From: a virus
Direction: 5' to 3' (one strand)
IMG/VR virus record: IMGVR_UViG_3300046313_000683
Location: 45,811-109,810 of that record
Length of the DNA stretch: 64,000 bases
Shown piece after piece: positions 8,038 through 16,607 of this stretch (positions are counted from its first letter, which is position 1; every line of letters starts with the position of its first letter). Made by a program: the position numbers and the translations under genes. The notes below the pieces were generated by a model. It made no database searches, was not told the DNA's origin, and was given only the letters and a program-made list of their open reading frames with translations.

Positions 8038-8139
8038 GCGCTTGGTGGGATTCGAACCCACGTCCAACAGAGCCAGTGCTTTTACGGCGTATCGTGCCAT
8101 CATAGCTGGGTGACCTTCTAACCACTGAATTACAAGCGC
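8038..8139 (-). tRNA. tRNA-like RNA, 102 nt, anticodon unclear
   Basis: Acceptor GCGCTTG/CAAGCGC, TA, D arm with GTGG, and a perfect T arm GTGGG-TTCGAAT-CCCAC. The central region is about 53 nt; the best hairpin is ATGGC-ACGATAC-GCCGT (would read GAT, but position 33 is C). Either an insert or a long variable arm is present. Confidence 0.55.
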
Positions 8140-10009
8140 ATTTATCTGGTGTTGGGCCTAAGGGGTCTTTTCCCAACGGTGCAGAACTATCTAACTACCC
8201 TGCGAGCTTTTGTTCCGTGAAATGGAGAGGCTGCGCGTCTGCATCGCAAAATTGGACCGGACTGCTTGCACCGGAAAGGAACATCATTCTCATGCTCTGA
8301 GGCGTGCAGCGCGACTGCATCATGCTCTTGGCTCCCTTGCGTCAGGCTATAGGGGGAATATTGGTACGGCTGAGAGGATTTGCACCCCGACTCGTGATTT
8401 ATTGTACATTCAATCACAAGTTAGACTATTAACAGCTAAGATACCTCGTTACTTCTCATCCGGAGTTGAAATAATTTAGTTAGCCATCAACCGCGTTAAA
8501 TTATAAATTTGCTGGCCCTGCTTTGGAGGATAGAGATTTTTATTGACAACCAGAATAAATTTCTAAATTCTGTAAAATCACTTTTACGACGTATTCTTAC
8601 CAGCAAAACCTTATTTATCAGTGGACACTCAAAGCATGCCGATGGGGTCCAGACCATCTATTTACAGCTTAGGCAGAGGTGTTTTCTATAATGGCGAACG
8701 ACATTTCCATTTTCATCCCCGCAATTTATAGCATAGTTGAATACATTGGTGTTCTTCAATAAACTACAACTTGACTGGGCTTGACTGGGCTTGACCAATT
8801 CTTTCAATGTATTCAACTATACAACCGAAGGACGACTCCGGCGCGGATATCCTCCAGTCAGTGGTATAGTGGTTCAGCATTGGAAGTCGTTTAAACTTCA
8901 CCAAAGTGTGCCTTGATGAGTTTTACTCGAGTTTGCTCATCTTCCGTTATGATAACTTTCGAACATTATCATATTCAAGTTCTATCTGCTGGGAGTCTCG
9001 AATTTTGCGAGCCATACAAAATAAAACTTGAATATGATAAGTCTACCCTGTTTTTACCTAGCACTCCGCTTCAACAGTCGGTAACCCGAGGTATCTAGGG
9101 ATTTGCACCCTCTAAGAACGGATATTTTGAGTACCCATATTTAGAATAGACTATTTATCATATTTTTGTTAGTTAGCTTGCTATTACGCCAAAGAGAACG
9201 TCAGCCTTACCATTTCTGGGGTGCCTCTGTACTTAACCAAGTGGCTCACGCGAAACTCGCACTCAGGGAAGCTATCCCATTGCTTTAGTAACTAGCGAAG
9301 TTACCGTACTGTGATTTTTGGGTCAGCAAACCTTTTGAGTTTGTTATCTAACATTACCAAAAATCCTATTGTGCTTTCATCTGGATTGCTGCCCTACACC
9401 AGATTACAATGTTTCAACGTGCCTTCGTCTCACTTATTAAAGGGTGGCTGCTCCTAAGCCTACCTACTGACTAACAAATTAAAGTGTACTTAAACCACTT
9501 AGAGTAACTTTGAAATTATCGACCGTCGCCCTTTAGGAATCGAACCTATAAAATACACTTTAATTTGTAATCAATCACTAAAGAGAGTAATTCTATCCGC
9601 CAGCATCGCGGCGCGGGTATCACTACCTAATGCAAGTCCTGCAGAACTCAGAATTACTCTCTTTACTGACAAATTTGCGACCCTATTTGCAGGTGGCTTC
9701 GAACCACCCTCTCCTGCGTCTTAGCCATTAGACGACTACGAACAGAGTTCATAGGTTGGAATCGAACCAACATTTCTTACGTTTTGCCGAATAAACTATG
9801 CAAGGGTCATCGAGTTAATTACTCTCGATTGTAATTTTGGTTAATTAGACCAATTTCACATGTAGTAATTATAACATAACTTTTACTACATGTGAAAACT
9901 ATTTCTAGTAATACATGATGTGGAGCGTACTCACCACCCGTTGGATAGTCTCTACTATCGCCATTGCACATGACATTAAGAACTTTGCTGTTCACGTTGC
10001 GTCATAACT
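8140..10009 (-). other. Protein-free array of inverted-repeat hairpins and tRNA fragments
   Basis: No convincing protein gene over 1.9 kb. Perfect long inverted repeats: 8733-8748/8805-8820 (16 bp, loop contains CTTGACTGGG tandem repeats), 8966-8981/9025-9040 (16 bp), 9474-9488/9554-9568 (15 bp), 9579-9594/9650-9665 (16 bp). tRNA pieces include T arms TAGG-TTCGATT-CCTA (about 9536), AGGG-TGCAAAT-CCCT (about 9097) and GGTGG-TTCGAAG-CCACC (about 9694) next to a D arm GTCT-AATGGCTA-AGAC with no anticodon arm between. Confidence 0.5.
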
Positions 10010-10092
10010 TGGTGGAGAAGTGAGGTTCCGACCCTCTCCCCGAAGGACGAGTTTTACAGACTCGGTGCTGAAGCCATCAGCTTTCCTTCTCC
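10010..10092 (-). tRNA. tRNA-Tyr (GTA), CCA encoded
   Basis: Acceptor GGAGAAG/CTTCTCC, D arm, anticodon CGAGT-CTGTAAA-ACTCG (GTA), class II variable arm, CCA. The T loop is unusual (GTCGGAA with a 4-bp stem). A second Tyr-type tRNA lies at 16908. Confidence 0.8.
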
Positions 10093-10212
10093 AAAGTATC
10101 ATATTCATCCACCCTGTTAATTCAAGCTATACCTCCTTACCAGAGGTCAACGCTGCAACACGTTTAGGGTTAATTCCCCTGTTGTAATCCCCGTTGCAAG
10201 AGACTTGTGGAT

Positions 10213-11106
10213 GAATATGATTCTATGCTATTGTCGAAGACCCCGAAGCGCCCTAGTCACTATCGTCGCATAGATAATCATATTCAAATACCGTTCAGAT
10301 CAGGGAAGTTCACCGTAACCAGCGTACTATCATCACCTACGATATTTGAATATGCCAAGTCATCCATAACTCCGAATCGAACGGAAGGGGCTGTATTACT
10401 GCCTGCGACCTCGCTAGAATGTTGCAACATCCTTTGCTATGAATTGTTGTTTGTATCTGAGATTCCGAGTCCCAGTATCTACCTTTGGAGTAGCAGCCCC
10501 GGTTGAGAATCTTCAGAAGGTCGCTAAACCAACTTACTGCAATTCTCTATGACCCACAAACAACCGACTTACCATATTTAAGTACTACAAACTTCCCCTG
10601 CTTGAACTACCAATGCACGATCCTATAAGGAGTACTTAAATATGAAGCCCGTCTTTCCGAGATGTCATACGATGATTACTTGCCCTGTGAGTAACATCAC
10701 GGCTACTCGAACACTCATCGATCATATCAAAGAATAAGAAGGATTCGAACCTCCGACTACAGCGCCAGAATTAACTGGATGGCCTACCAACTTGCCATTA
10801 CCTGCGATTATCCTTTGATATGATTCCATGCTATCGTTGCGCGCTATTGTCACATGGATTCATATTGAACAAAAGTTGTTGGAATTGAACCAACTCAGCA
10901 TGCCGCGTTCTTATGGCAGTGACATACCTAACCCATTCACCTTTATCATATTCAAATACCGCGTCCGGCTCGGCTATGCAGTGGCCGTCTTCAGTTGGGT
11001 TGCACTCCTCGCTTACTCGATATTTGAATATGATTCTATGCTATTGTCGAAGACCCCGAAGCGCCCTAGTCACTATCGTCGCATAGATAATCATATTCAA
11101 ATACCG
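10213..11106. repeat. 81-bp direct repeat (two copies)
   Basis: The block from GAATATGATTCTATGC to CAAATACCG is identical at 10213-10293 and 11026-11106. Each copy links the right arm of one hairpin to the left arm of the next. Confidence 0.8.
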
Positions 11107-11178
11107 CGTCCGGCTCGGCTATGCAGTGGCCGTCTTCAGTTGGGTTGCACTCCTCGCTTACTCGATATTTGAATATGA
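10946..11178. repeat. Tandemly duplicated 88-bp hairpin unit
   Basis: Identical 88-bp hairpins at 10946-11033 and 11091-11178 (arms TCATATTCAAATA/TATTTGAATATGA), separated by the 57-bp spacer TTCTATGC...AGATAA. Exact identity implies a recent duplication or strong conservation. Confidence 0.85.
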
Positions 11179-11576
11179 CTCCTCCAACCGGGCGGTTAAA
11201 CCACCAGCTGTCTCCCGACATTGGACTGTGAAGTCGATGTAGAGGAATATCACTCGGTAAATTATTAAAGAACAAAATCTATTAGTTACGAATGTGTTAT
11301 TACACTAAAGGCTTCAAACGGTCCCAGTATCTCTCCCACATTGCTGCGGTCGCTCAGGTCTTTAGACCTCCTGCATTTACAAGTATCTGGACTGACTTAC
11401 ACTTCCCGTATGGCTTCCCGTATTCACTTCCCCTGGCAATTACTGCGCGGGTGGTGCACTTCGAACCATTTGCCACTCATTATCAGATGGACACTACTAA
11501 TCCTACTGTTTCGTAACTTTAGATTTTTAATGAACTTTGCAGTTTACTGTGATCAGTCTTAACTGCCTTAGGGTCT

Positions 11577-11605
11577 ATTATCACACACTTTTCAGTATGT
11601 GTCAA
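11577..11605 (-). promoter_or_regulatory. Sigma70-type promoter, array copy 1
   Basis: Minus strand -35 TTGACA, 17-nt spacer, -10 GATAAT. Reads leftwards into the tRNA region. Confidence 0.75.
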
Positions 11606-11771
11606 CAGAATCTTTTAAAAAGTTTTGTGATACGCTTGGTATGATCCAAGTCATCCCACTGTTCGTTCTTTTTTGGCGCTACCCAGCATCTCAGCTGGCG
11701 TCACTATGAACAGCGGTTTCACTAACTTTTTAAAGAACTCTATCAAGCAGCTCGATCACTGCTTAGTCTCC

Positions 11772-11799
11772 ATTATACCCCAATTTTGGCTAGGGTCAA
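11772..11799 (-). promoter_or_regulatory. Sigma70-type promoter, array copy 2
   Basis: Minus strand TTGACC, 16-nt spacer, perfect -10 TATAAT. Confidence 0.75.
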
Positions 11800-11968
11800 C
11801 AGAATCTTTTAAAAAGTTTCGTTTGTTAAAGTTATTTCTGCTATCAAACGGATCTGATAACTTTCTTATTACCTTCTCCCCACAAGACAGTGGGTGGACC
11901 TTTCAGCACAACAAACTAACTTTTTAAAGAACTCTATTATTAGTAGTGCGATCACTATCTGTACGTCT

Positions 11969-11996
11969 ATTATCCCCTAAAATCTTTTAAGGTCAA
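11969..11996 (-). promoter_or_regulatory. Sigma70-type promoter, array copy 3
   Basis: Minus strand TTGACC, 16-nt spacer, GATAAT. Confidence 0.7.
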
Positions 11997-12023
11997 CAGA
12001 ATCTTTTAAAAAGTTGCTTATTA

Positions 12024-12115
12024 GCGTCGTGGAGGAGTCGAACCTCATCTATTGTGGCTGGCGACCACTACCTCACACTCTTACCAGGCGAGCATGGTAT
12101 CCCAGATTACGACGC
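12024..12115 (-). tRNA. tRNA-Gly-like (GCC) with extra sequence before the D arm
   Basis: Acceptor GCGTCGT/ACGACGC, D arm GCTC-GCCTGGTAA-GAGT, anticodon arm GTGG-TCGCCAG-CCAC (GCC, but C at position 33), T arm TGAGG-TTCGACT-CCTCC. About 14 nt instead of 2 separate acceptor and D arm. Flanks extend the acceptor to about 23 bp with one bulge (AAAAAGTTGCTT...AAGCAACTTTTT). Confidence 0.55.
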
Positions 12116-12172
12116 TAACAAGCAACTTTTTAAAGAACTCTGTTTAGCAGCTCGATCACTGCATTAGGGTCT

Positions 12173-12200
12173 ATTATATACCGTTTTCTATTAAAGTCAA
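12173..12200 (-). promoter_or_regulatory. Sigma70-type promoter, array copy 4
   Basis: Minus strand TTGACT, 16-nt spacer, TATAAT. Confidence 0.75.
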
Positions 12201-12263
12201 CAGATATTTGAAAATATTTACAAGTCTTTTATTTACCAGCGATATTTCCCAGACACAGGGAGC

Positions 12264-12292
12264 ATTATATCGCCAGTTTGAGTTTAGGTCAA
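12264..12292 (-). promoter_or_regulatory. Sigma70-type promoter, array copy 5
   Basis: Minus strand TTGACC, 17-nt spacer, TATAAT. Lies at the end of the 12289-12492 gene, so it starts a new transcript for the tRNA region. Confidence 0.75.
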
Positions 12293-12492
12293 CAGGTTAG
12301 TTGGCGTTTTAATGCTCGCTTACCATCAACGATAGGAGAGTCGTAGAAAATCTGGATCTGCAGCGGGAGCCTTTTGTATAGATCTGCTGGGCAGGATAGC
12401 GGAAGACGGAAGCCCCGAGGGAAAGCTTTCATCCACCCGTAGTTCTTCACTGGACAAAAGCCTAGTGCAGCAAGTTCAGGATAAGTTAGCAC
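12289..12492 (-). CDS. Small hypothetical protein
   Basis: 67 aa with a GTG start at 12492 that overlaps the TAG of the upstream gene (TAGTG), a typical coupled start. The protein is basic near its C-terminus, with a WMKAFPRGFRLPL segment; no family recognised. It is the last gene of the small operon 14331-12289. Confidence 0.5.
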   Translation of the reverse strand: MLTYPELAALGFCPVKNYGWMKAFPRGFRLPLSCPADLYKRLPLQIQIFYDSPIVDGKRALKRQLTC

Positions 12493-13826
12493 TACAGAAC
12501 AAACCCCATACGTTCACCGCCTTTGAATCCACGACCCTTGTGCCGGATTCCAACTTTAGAAGCAGTCATTGAACCAGGTTGGGTTACCGCGATTTTATCC
12601 AATGCACCAGTGCGTGGATTAATTTGCATTTTTACTACGCCCACATCCATTAATGCTTCATTGACGTATTTGTCAAAATTTATAGAACCTTGAGCGACAC
12701 ACTGGTTAACGAACTTCTCAATAGTAGTCATCTGCATGTTGTAGTTATCTTCAATTGACCAGTCAGATTTTGCTGGAAGCCATGTGGATCGCTTGTTTTT
12801 GAACACTCGTTCGCTAGCAAATTGAGCAATTTCCGAAGCGAACTTACTACTATTAAATAAGTTTGTCAGTTCGGCTGGTGCTTGCTTTACAGTAGCAGTT
12901 GCAAGAGTTGACATGAGTTGATATGAAAATTCCATCTGATTGAGTTTTTGTCCTCCAAGTGCTTTAATCACATCACCACACTTTAGTGTATTTGCTACTG
13001 TGGCTGCACGCTTTGAAGAAAAACCTACCCCACCAACTTTAAAATCAATCATAGCCTCATTGTCGCGTAATGGAATTTCTACCTTTCCACTCTTTCCAAC
13101 TACAAATGGGCCAATCATCTCCAAGAAATCATTGTTTAGCGCATTGTATGATGGCACGCTATTCGAAATTCCTGTTTGGTCATACGTTGGTTGAACAGCA
13201 CTTGCATTCCTTCCATCGATCACCAATGTCGTTAAATATGCTTTAACTTCCTTAGACAGATCAGAACACTGTTCAATTCCAGCGATCAACTCTGTCTTAT
13301 ACGCAGTCAATGTAGGGAACACAGCGAATCCGTTTTCAACTTTACCTCGGCCTGCTAAAACTTTCTGAGGCTTTAGTGACACAAACAACTTCTTTTGAAG
13401 TGGCTTAGCAATATCACTAACGCTTACAAGATACACGCTTTGGTGACCATCATCGTACACTGCAATTTTAGTGCGAGTACTGTATTCAACGTCAACGAAA
13501 CTTGGGTCATTACCTGGAGTGCTGCGCTGTTGGTATGCTTTTGACGCAGCATTTGCTGGATCAGTAGCTCCAACACGCAAATCATACCGCGAACCAGGTG
13601 CCATATCTGCTGGAGACGGTGTTGGTAGCAATGGATACTCACCAATAACTAGCACTTCGTGTCCACCGCTCAGTTTTTTTCCTGGGATTGCTTTATTGGT
13701 ATTAGCGTCATATAACTGTGCCCCCTTCGGTTTGATAGTCGTCATTACCCGACGACCCTTGTAGTACTTGTCCCACATATCCACGCCGGAAGACGCTTCA
13801 ATTAAATAGTCAATAAATCTCATCAT
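12492..13826 (-). CDS. Large hypothetical phage protein with capsid-targeting-like N-terminus
   Basis: About 444 aa; ATG at 13826 (or 13823), giving MMRFIDYLIEASS. The ORF extends upstream but that part overlaps the preceding gene. N-terminus YLIE-A fits the LxE cleavage pattern of T4-type prohead proteases. The rest is mixed alpha/beta with a Ser/Lys-rich basic C-terminus (KGRGFKGGERM). No enzymatic motif recognised. Downstream of a P-loop ATPase gene in one operon. A virion-internal protein is the best guess. Confidence 0.6.
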   Translation of the reverse strand: MMRFIDYLIEASSGVDMWDKYYKGRRVMTTIKPKGAQLYDANTNKAIPGKKLSGGHEVLVIGEYPLLPTPSPADMAPGSRYDLRVGATDPANAASKAYQQRSTPGNDPSFVDVEYSTRTKIAVYDDGHQSVYLVSVSDIAKPLQKKLFVSLKPQKVLAGRGKVENGFAVFPTLTAYKTELIAGIEQCSDLSKEVKAYLTTLVIDGRNASAVQPTYDQTGISNSVPSYNALNNDFLEMIGPFVVGKSGKVEIPLRDNEAMIDFKVGGVGFSSKRAATVANTLKCGDVIKALGGQKLNQMEFSYQLMSTLATATVKQAPAELTNLFNSSKFASEIAQFASERVFKNKRSTWLPAKSDWSIEDNYNMQMTTIEKFVNQCVAQGSINFDKYVNEALMDVGVVKMQINPRTGALDKIAVTQPGSMTASKVGIRHKGRGFKGGERMGFVL

Positions 13827-13854
13827 ATAAAACAGTTGTACGAATATTAAGTAT

Positions 13855-14331
13855 TTAGCAAAAAGGTGGAGTGCCAACCTTCAGAATGAACACATCGTCC
13901 GCCAATCCGCCACGATGCTGTAGCATCTCTATAGCATTCATTACCTGTTCCGCTTGGTGAGTAGGTATGTAATCAAATTCATCCATAAAGATCTGAGTTA
14001 GTTTGGGTGAATTACTCGACGTGTGATACGACGATGCATACTCTACAAAACTACCAGGATCGTAGAGACCAACTGATACAGAGAGGCGGCTACGTTTAAC
14101 ATAAGCCAACATCAAGGGTGTCGGGAAGATGATAGCAGTAGACTCATTTGACACCGCCAGCAGTGCTGTTGTTTTTCCAACTTGTCGAGGTAGTCCAATT
14201 GAAAATGTGCGGTACTCTTTCAACCATGCCATAAATGATAAGTGGGGACGTGCTTCTGCAGCCGCAGAGCTAACGACAGTAAATTGCTGCACTGCAGTAT
14301 GGTTGATATAATCTGTGGCAATAAATGACAT
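13855..14331 (-). CDS. P-loop ATPase-like protein
   Basis: 158 aa, ATG 14331. Walker A GLPRQVGKTT near residues 48-57 and Walker B FMDEFDYI near 113-120, an arrangement like the ATPase half of large terminases or phage helicase-like proteins, but the protein is only one domain and has no nuclease domain. Its role could be DNA handling in packaging or recombination. Stop overlaps the long form of the next gene. Confidence 0.65.
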   Translation of the reverse strand: MSFIATDYINHTAVQQFTVVSSAAAEARPHLSFMAWLKEYRTFSIGLPRQVGKTTALLAVSNESTAIIFPTPLMLAYVKRSRLSVSVGLYDPGSFVEYASSYHTSSNSPKLTQIFMDEFDYIPTHQAEQVMNAIEMLQHRGGLADDVFILKVGTPPFC

Positions 14332-14724
14332 ATGAGTAGGTTATGAAAGTATATTGCGTATACCGCACTTTAACATTCAGCAGGGTAGTGCTTACACAAC
14401 TTGGTATATCACCTAGTGCCCTGCTGAATGTTCTCTGTCCCGCAACAGAGACATTCAATCTTATGTCCTCACAGACCTTAATCCCAAGTAGTTTCCACCA
14501 GATAGGAAGTCAGTGATGTAGTCGGACGACGGTCCGTGTCGCTTGAATACCTGCCGCATTGAATGTCTACCCGCGATCAGAAGTAGATGTGGTTGATATG
14601 AATAGGGTAAAGCCCTAAACACATCTTCTCAGTTTGAGCAATACCGGCAATTCGGGTAACCGGTTGAAGCTTGAGAGGTGCATTAATATCAAGTATATAG
14701 TGAAAACTGATGTGTCGTCAAGTC
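14332..14724. other. Hairpin-rich noncoding gap
   Basis: No protein gene. Three stem structures in series: AACATTCAGCAGGG/CCCTGCTGAATGTT (14372-14385, 14419-14432, 14 bp perfect), AGACATTCAAT/ATTGAATGTCT (14449-14459, 14558-14568), and AGAAG...ATGTG/CACAT-CTTCT (14579-14629). Also CTCTGT-CCCGCA-ACAGAG between. Same style as the tRNA-region hairpins; may be small RNAs or derived tRNAs. Confidence 0.55.
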
Positions 14725-15342
14725 CTATATCAAGTCAGTAGTGTAGGTTGAGAAAAACTCAAGCACAATGTCTCGACTATATCCTCCTGGGAGAATATCA
14801 CAATGAGTTAGTTTCCAATGGAGTTGTTCTAGTAATACTGCTATCGTATCGTCATATACTAAATCCATATCAGTATATTGTTTAACTTCACCTGTGCGTT
14901 TATTAATCGTTTTAACTCGAGGCATCGTGTCTGGTCGAGCGATAATTGCTTTTAGTAGTGATTGTCCACCGGAAAATATTGGATTATCTATCAACACGGG
15001 GCGATTGAGTATCAGCCGCATCGCGTTTATCAGCACAACAATTGCTGCAGTGTTACGATACTTTGGTAGAATCTGGATGTTTTTTAGAGGATATGCAGAT
15101 ATTCCATATTCAGTTTTCTCAGCATCAAGCAAAACCCACCCCAACAATGCTTCATCTCTAGCACGAAACAATGCGAAAGCGAATTCTTTTTGCAGGACTT
15201 TGAATTTACCGCCTTCGACAGGATGAGCAACGCTACCATCTTGTATCCATTTTGCAAATCCATCCACTTGCTCCTGAGGAAACTCAGGATGTTGTGTAGT
15301 GGTTTTGTACGCCATTTCATCAAGAATATGTTGGAGTTTCAT
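14725..15342 (-). CDS. GNAT-like phage protein
   Basis: 205 aa, ATG 15342, starting MKLQHILDEMA. The centre (GWVLLDAEKTEYGISAYPL...ILPKYRNTAAIVVLINAMRLIL) has the strand-turn-helix look of a GNAT acetyltransferase, with the helix that would hold the acetyl-CoA pyrophosphate, but the classic Q/RxxGxG/A is degenerate. The N-terminus ILDE-M fits the LxE pattern shared with several proteins here. Two other GNAT-like genes are at 43.5 and 51.1 kb. Substrate unknown. Confidence 0.5.
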   Translation of the reverse strand: MKLQHILDEMAYKTTTQHPEFPQEQVDGFAKWIQDGSVAHPVEGGKFKVLQKEFAFALFRARDEALLGWVLLDAEKTEYGISAYPLKNIQILPKYRNTAAIVVLINAMRLILNRPVLIDNPIFSGGQSLLKAIIARPDTMPRVKTINKRTGEVKQYTDMDLVYDDTIAVLLEQLHWKLTHCDILPGGYSRDIVLEFFSTYTTDLI

Positions 15343-15373
15343 CGTACTTTATTAACAGTTTGTTATTTATAAA

Positions 15374-15450
15374 TGGTGAAGAAGTGGAGATTCGAACTCC
15401 CAGCCACTAAATTTTAAGTCCAGTCGCACTACCTCTTAGCGTACGGGGGC
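15374..15450 (-). tRNA. tRNA-Leu-like (TAA) with unpaired acceptor
   Basis: Anticodon CTGGA-CTTAAAA-TTTAG (TAA), T arm with TTCGAAT loop, CCA at the 3' end, D stem GC/GC. The 5' strand GCCCCCG and the 3' strand CTTCTTC do not pair, so it is a chimera, a pseudogene or has an edited acceptor. Confidence 0.5.
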
Positions 15451-15468
15451 ATATAAAAACTTTATTGA

Positions 15469-15551
15469 GTAGGCGGTCAGATTTGAACTGACGTGTCCTT
15501 TAAGGATCGGGGATTGCAATCCCGCGCATTCGACCGCTCTGCCACGCCTAC
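15469..15551 (-). tRNA. tRNA-Cys (GCA)
   Basis: Acceptor GTAGGCG/CGCCTAC, anticodon loop TTGCAAT (GCA), long variable arm ATCCTTAAAGGA, T arm GTCAG-TTCAAAT-CTGAC. Flanks ACTTTATTGA/TCAATAAAGT extend the acceptor to 17 perfect bp. The long variable arm is unusual for Cys. Confidence 0.75.
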
Positions 15552-15573
15552 TCAATAAAGTCTAAAAATGTGT

Positions 15574-15655
15574 GCGAGTGGAGGGACTCGAACCCTCAAT
15601 CCCTTACGGGCGACTGCGTTTAAGACAGTAGTGTATCCCGTTCCACCACACTCGC
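15574..15655 (-). tRNA. tRNA-Leu (TAA)
   Basis: Acceptor GCGAGTG/CACTCGC, anticodon ACTGT-CTTAAAC-GCAGT (TAA), class II variable arm CGCCCGTAAGGGA, T arm GAGGG-TTCGAGT-CCCTC. CCA not encoded. Confidence 0.9.
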
Positions 15656-15882
15656 AAAATTATAACTATTTTATGTCGACTGCACCATTACACAACACAG
15701 TGTCTCCGTTCACCCAAGAACAGCGATTTAAGCATACGAAGATTGATTCTGCTGGCTTTGTGGCCACTCCACTAGCTTCAAACAACTCGTTGCGCCCTCC
15801 AGTCCACATTTGTACGGATGCTTTCCAGGTTCCACTAATCTACGACATAAAATAGTGCCATCATTATGATGGCATCGCACTC

Positions 15883-16053
15883 TCACTTCAGGTTGCTGAC
15901 ATCTTTACGCAGATCGGCAATCTTGCGAAGACAGCCAGGTACATCAAATGCCACCTTACCAGACAACTTCCTTTGAAGTGACATCTTCATTTCTGCTTCC
16001 AACTCTGCAATACGTGATTCTAGTACTGCGATCTTTTTTGCGTTTTTGCTCAT
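15883..16053 (-). CDS. Small coiled-coil protein
   Basis: 56 aa from ATG 16053, chosen for the strong AAGGAG 8 nt upstream. Sequence MSKNAKKIAVLESRIAELEAE is a clear heptad repeat, followed by a basic stretch. Function unknown; encoded between tRNA-Leu genes. Confidence 0.7.
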   Translation of the reverse strand: MSKNAKKIAVLESRIAELEAEMKMSLQRKLSGKVAFDVPGCLRKIADLRKDVSNLK

Positions 16054-16074
16054 ATTGCGATCTCCTTGTAAACT

Positions 16075-16154
16075 TGGTGCCCCCGACAGGCTTCGAACCT
16101 GCAAAATATTTCTTTTTCTAAAAAAGACGACTTTTCCAATTTGTCAACAGGGGC
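16075..16154 (-). tRNA. tRNA-Leu (TAG), CCA encoded
   Basis: Acceptor GCCCCTG/CGGGGGC, D stem GAC/GTC with GG, anticodon TCTTT-TTTAGAA-AAAGA (TAG), T arm GCAGG-TTCGAAG-CCTGT, A then CCA. The variable loop is short for Leu, so identity is tentative. Confidence 0.7.
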
Positions 16155-16164
16155 GCAATCTCTA

Positions 16165-16308
16165 TCAATTCTCACCATCTTGCAATATTACAGTCTTGCG
16201 ACCGTGTTTGCGACTCTTGACACCAGTGGTGAAGAGGATCTTTTTACCACGTCCTGCACGATAAACTCGGCAGTCGTGGTATGCTCGTTTAGAACCAAAT
16301 GCTTTCAC
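16165..16308 (-). CDS. Small basic protein, GTG start
   Basis: 47 aa starting at GTG 16308, preceded by AGGAG 6 nt upstream. MKAFGSKRAYHDCRVYRAGR continues with many Lys and Arg, including GRGKK and KSRKHGRK, so it is probably nucleic-acid binding. The reading frame is open further upstream but the ribosome-binding site fixes this start. Overlaps the end of the small ORF at 16289-16393 in another frame. Confidence 0.65.
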   Translation of the reverse strand: MKAFGSKRAYHDCRVYRAGRGKKILFTTGVKSRKHGRKTVILQDGEN

Positions 16309-16393
16309 AGTATCTCCTATAAGTTGGAACGCGATGAAGGTACTGCCCCTTCTTTGGTACTGCGTCAAAGGCAGTTGTCTCACTTTTCGACAT
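16289..16393 (-). CDS. Possible small ORF upstream of the basic protein
   Basis: 34 aa from ATG 16393 (MSKSETTAFDAVPKKGQ). No clear ribosome-binding site. Its last codons contain the AGGAG and GTG of the next gene, so it could serve translational coupling. Weakly supported. Confidence 0.3.
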   Translation of the reverse strand: MSKSETTAFDAVPKKGQYLHRVPTYRRYCESIWF

Positions 16394-16534
16394 ATCGCGC
16401 ATAAATTCTTTAGCATTACAACTTAGCCGTACCTTTATCGTAGATACTGAAAACCCTGCGTGTGCAGAGTCGATTAACACGCCACCGACCTATTCAGTGG
16501 ATTGAGAGATAGCAAGGTGCTATCCGAAAATGTG

Positions 16535-16607
16535 TGGAGGCCGGGGAAATCGAATCCCACTAGACATTCTACTTGCAAGGCAGAACCGCAGCCCACTGCT
16601 GCCCCCA
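16535..16607 (-). tRNA. tRNA-Ala-like (TGC) with poorly paired acceptor
   Basis: Anticodon TCTGC-CTTGCAA-GTAGA (TGC), T arm GGGA-TTCGATT-TCCC, D arm AGCAGTGGGCTGC. The 5' TGGGGGC and 3' CCGGCCTCC do not pair well. The following 16.62-16.80 kb has further D-arm and anticodon-like pieces (CTCAG-TCTGGAC-CTGAG) without a complete tRNA. Confidence 0.45.

Larger units (their letters stand above)
10093..11290 (-). other. Dense inverted-repeat hairpin array
   Basis: No protein gene. Stems: 10099-10112/10207-10220 (14 bp), 10278-10290/10343-10354 (12 bp), 10573-10586/10631-10644 (14 bp), 10732-10742/10813-10823 (11 bp, extends an acceptor AGGATAA/TTATTCT of a tRNA-like unit with T arm GGAGG-TTCGAAT-CCTTC), 10946-10958/11021-11033 and 11091-11103/11166-11178 (13 bp each). 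Stem sequences are closely related (TCATATTCAAATA and variants) while the loops differ. Confidence 0.55.
11606..12142 (-). repeat. Repeated units with GAGTTCTTTAAAAAGTT stems between promoters
   Basis: Three units (about 11608-11745, 11802-11936, 11999-12142) are each bracketed by related arms containing CTTTTAAAAAGTT / AACTTTTTAAAGA and each lies downstream of one promoter of the array. The third holds the tRNA at 12024-12115; the other two contain hairpins but no tRNA I can fold. Confidence 0.6.

Noticed and set aside
9474-9568. Permuted tRNA gene (T arm ahead of D arm)
   Set aside because: A T arm is present near the 5' side on the minus strand but no matching 5' half with acceptor pairing could be found.
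8733-11178. CRISPR array
   Set aside because: Repeats are palindromic arms around unequal loops, spacing is irregular and there are no cas genes.
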